DNA of 64,000 nucleotides from NCBI GenBank assembly GCA_020284085.1, contig JACEVL010000519.1, positions 918,001-982,000 of the forward strand. Direction: 5' to 3'. Source of the stretch: Aporrectodea caliginosa (lineage: Eukaryota; Annelida; Clitellata; Crassiclitellata; Lumbricidae). The letters are not shown here. How positions within the stretch are numbered: the stretch's first letter is position 1. Below: more notes on the stretch, generated by a model. That model was not told the DNA's origin and searched no databases. It worked only from the letters and a program-made list of their open reading frames with translations.

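Noticed and set aside
1..64000. Dystonin/MACF1 or dystrophin identity for the gene
   Set aside because: All contain spectrin repeats, but the recalled SYNE1-type motifs in exons 42-49 fit nesprin-1. A profile search would decide; a best hit to plakins over exons 42-50 would overturn the call.

Overview
The window is an interior piece of one very large plus-strand animal gene. Fifty-one exons can be placed with GT-AG or GC-AG borders and a consistent reading phase. Apart from one exon they encode back-to-back, divergent spectrin repeats: about 2,224 codons upstream and 1,737 codons downstream of a giant central exon, roughly 35 repeats. The downstream part, especially 56432-64000, matches my memory of human nesprin-1 (SYNE1) well enough, including the motif LLPSRQAL followed by EVMAWI, that I call this a SYNE1 ortholog. 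Neither the N-terminal actin-binding CH domains nor the C-terminal KASH domain lies in the window. No second gene was found on either strand.

Organism: introns of 0.3-2 kb, about 40% GC, many small interspersed elements (tRNA-derived SINEs, L2/CR1-like LINE 3' ends with short microsatellite tails, hAT-type elements, short palindromic MITEs) and the gene itself point to a marine invertebrate. An echinoderm or other invertebrate deuterostome is my best guess, but the sequence does not settle it.

Layout: 1-28025 holds exons 1-29 (spectrin repeats). 29733-44418 is exon 30, about 14.7 kb, with no spectrin-like pattern. It encodes a low-complexity, very acidic segment of about 4,900 residues made of three tandem-repeat arrays: a 15-residue unit, then 22 near-identical copies of a 22-residue (2x11) unit, then about 32 copies of a 33-residue (3x11) unit. 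Nine short lysine-rich clusters are scattered through it. 46008-64000 holds exons 31-51 (spectrin repeats again). Introns on both sides of the giant exon are phase 0, so it looks like a cassette: skipping it joins two spectrin segments in frame.

Most notable points: (1) the giant acidic cassette inside nesprin; (2) a 5-base deletion near 38563 relative to sister repeat copies, which shifts the frame inside that exon; (3) four clear GC-AG introns and one probable one among 50; (4) an inverted 84-base copy of an exon and its splice acceptor in a nearby intron; (5) two non-autonomous hAT-type elements with perfect 8-base target duplications, and a family of about 70-base palindromic elements in at least seven places. 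I saw no prokaryote-style defence or mobile system; the window is one eukaryotic gene and its intronic repeats.
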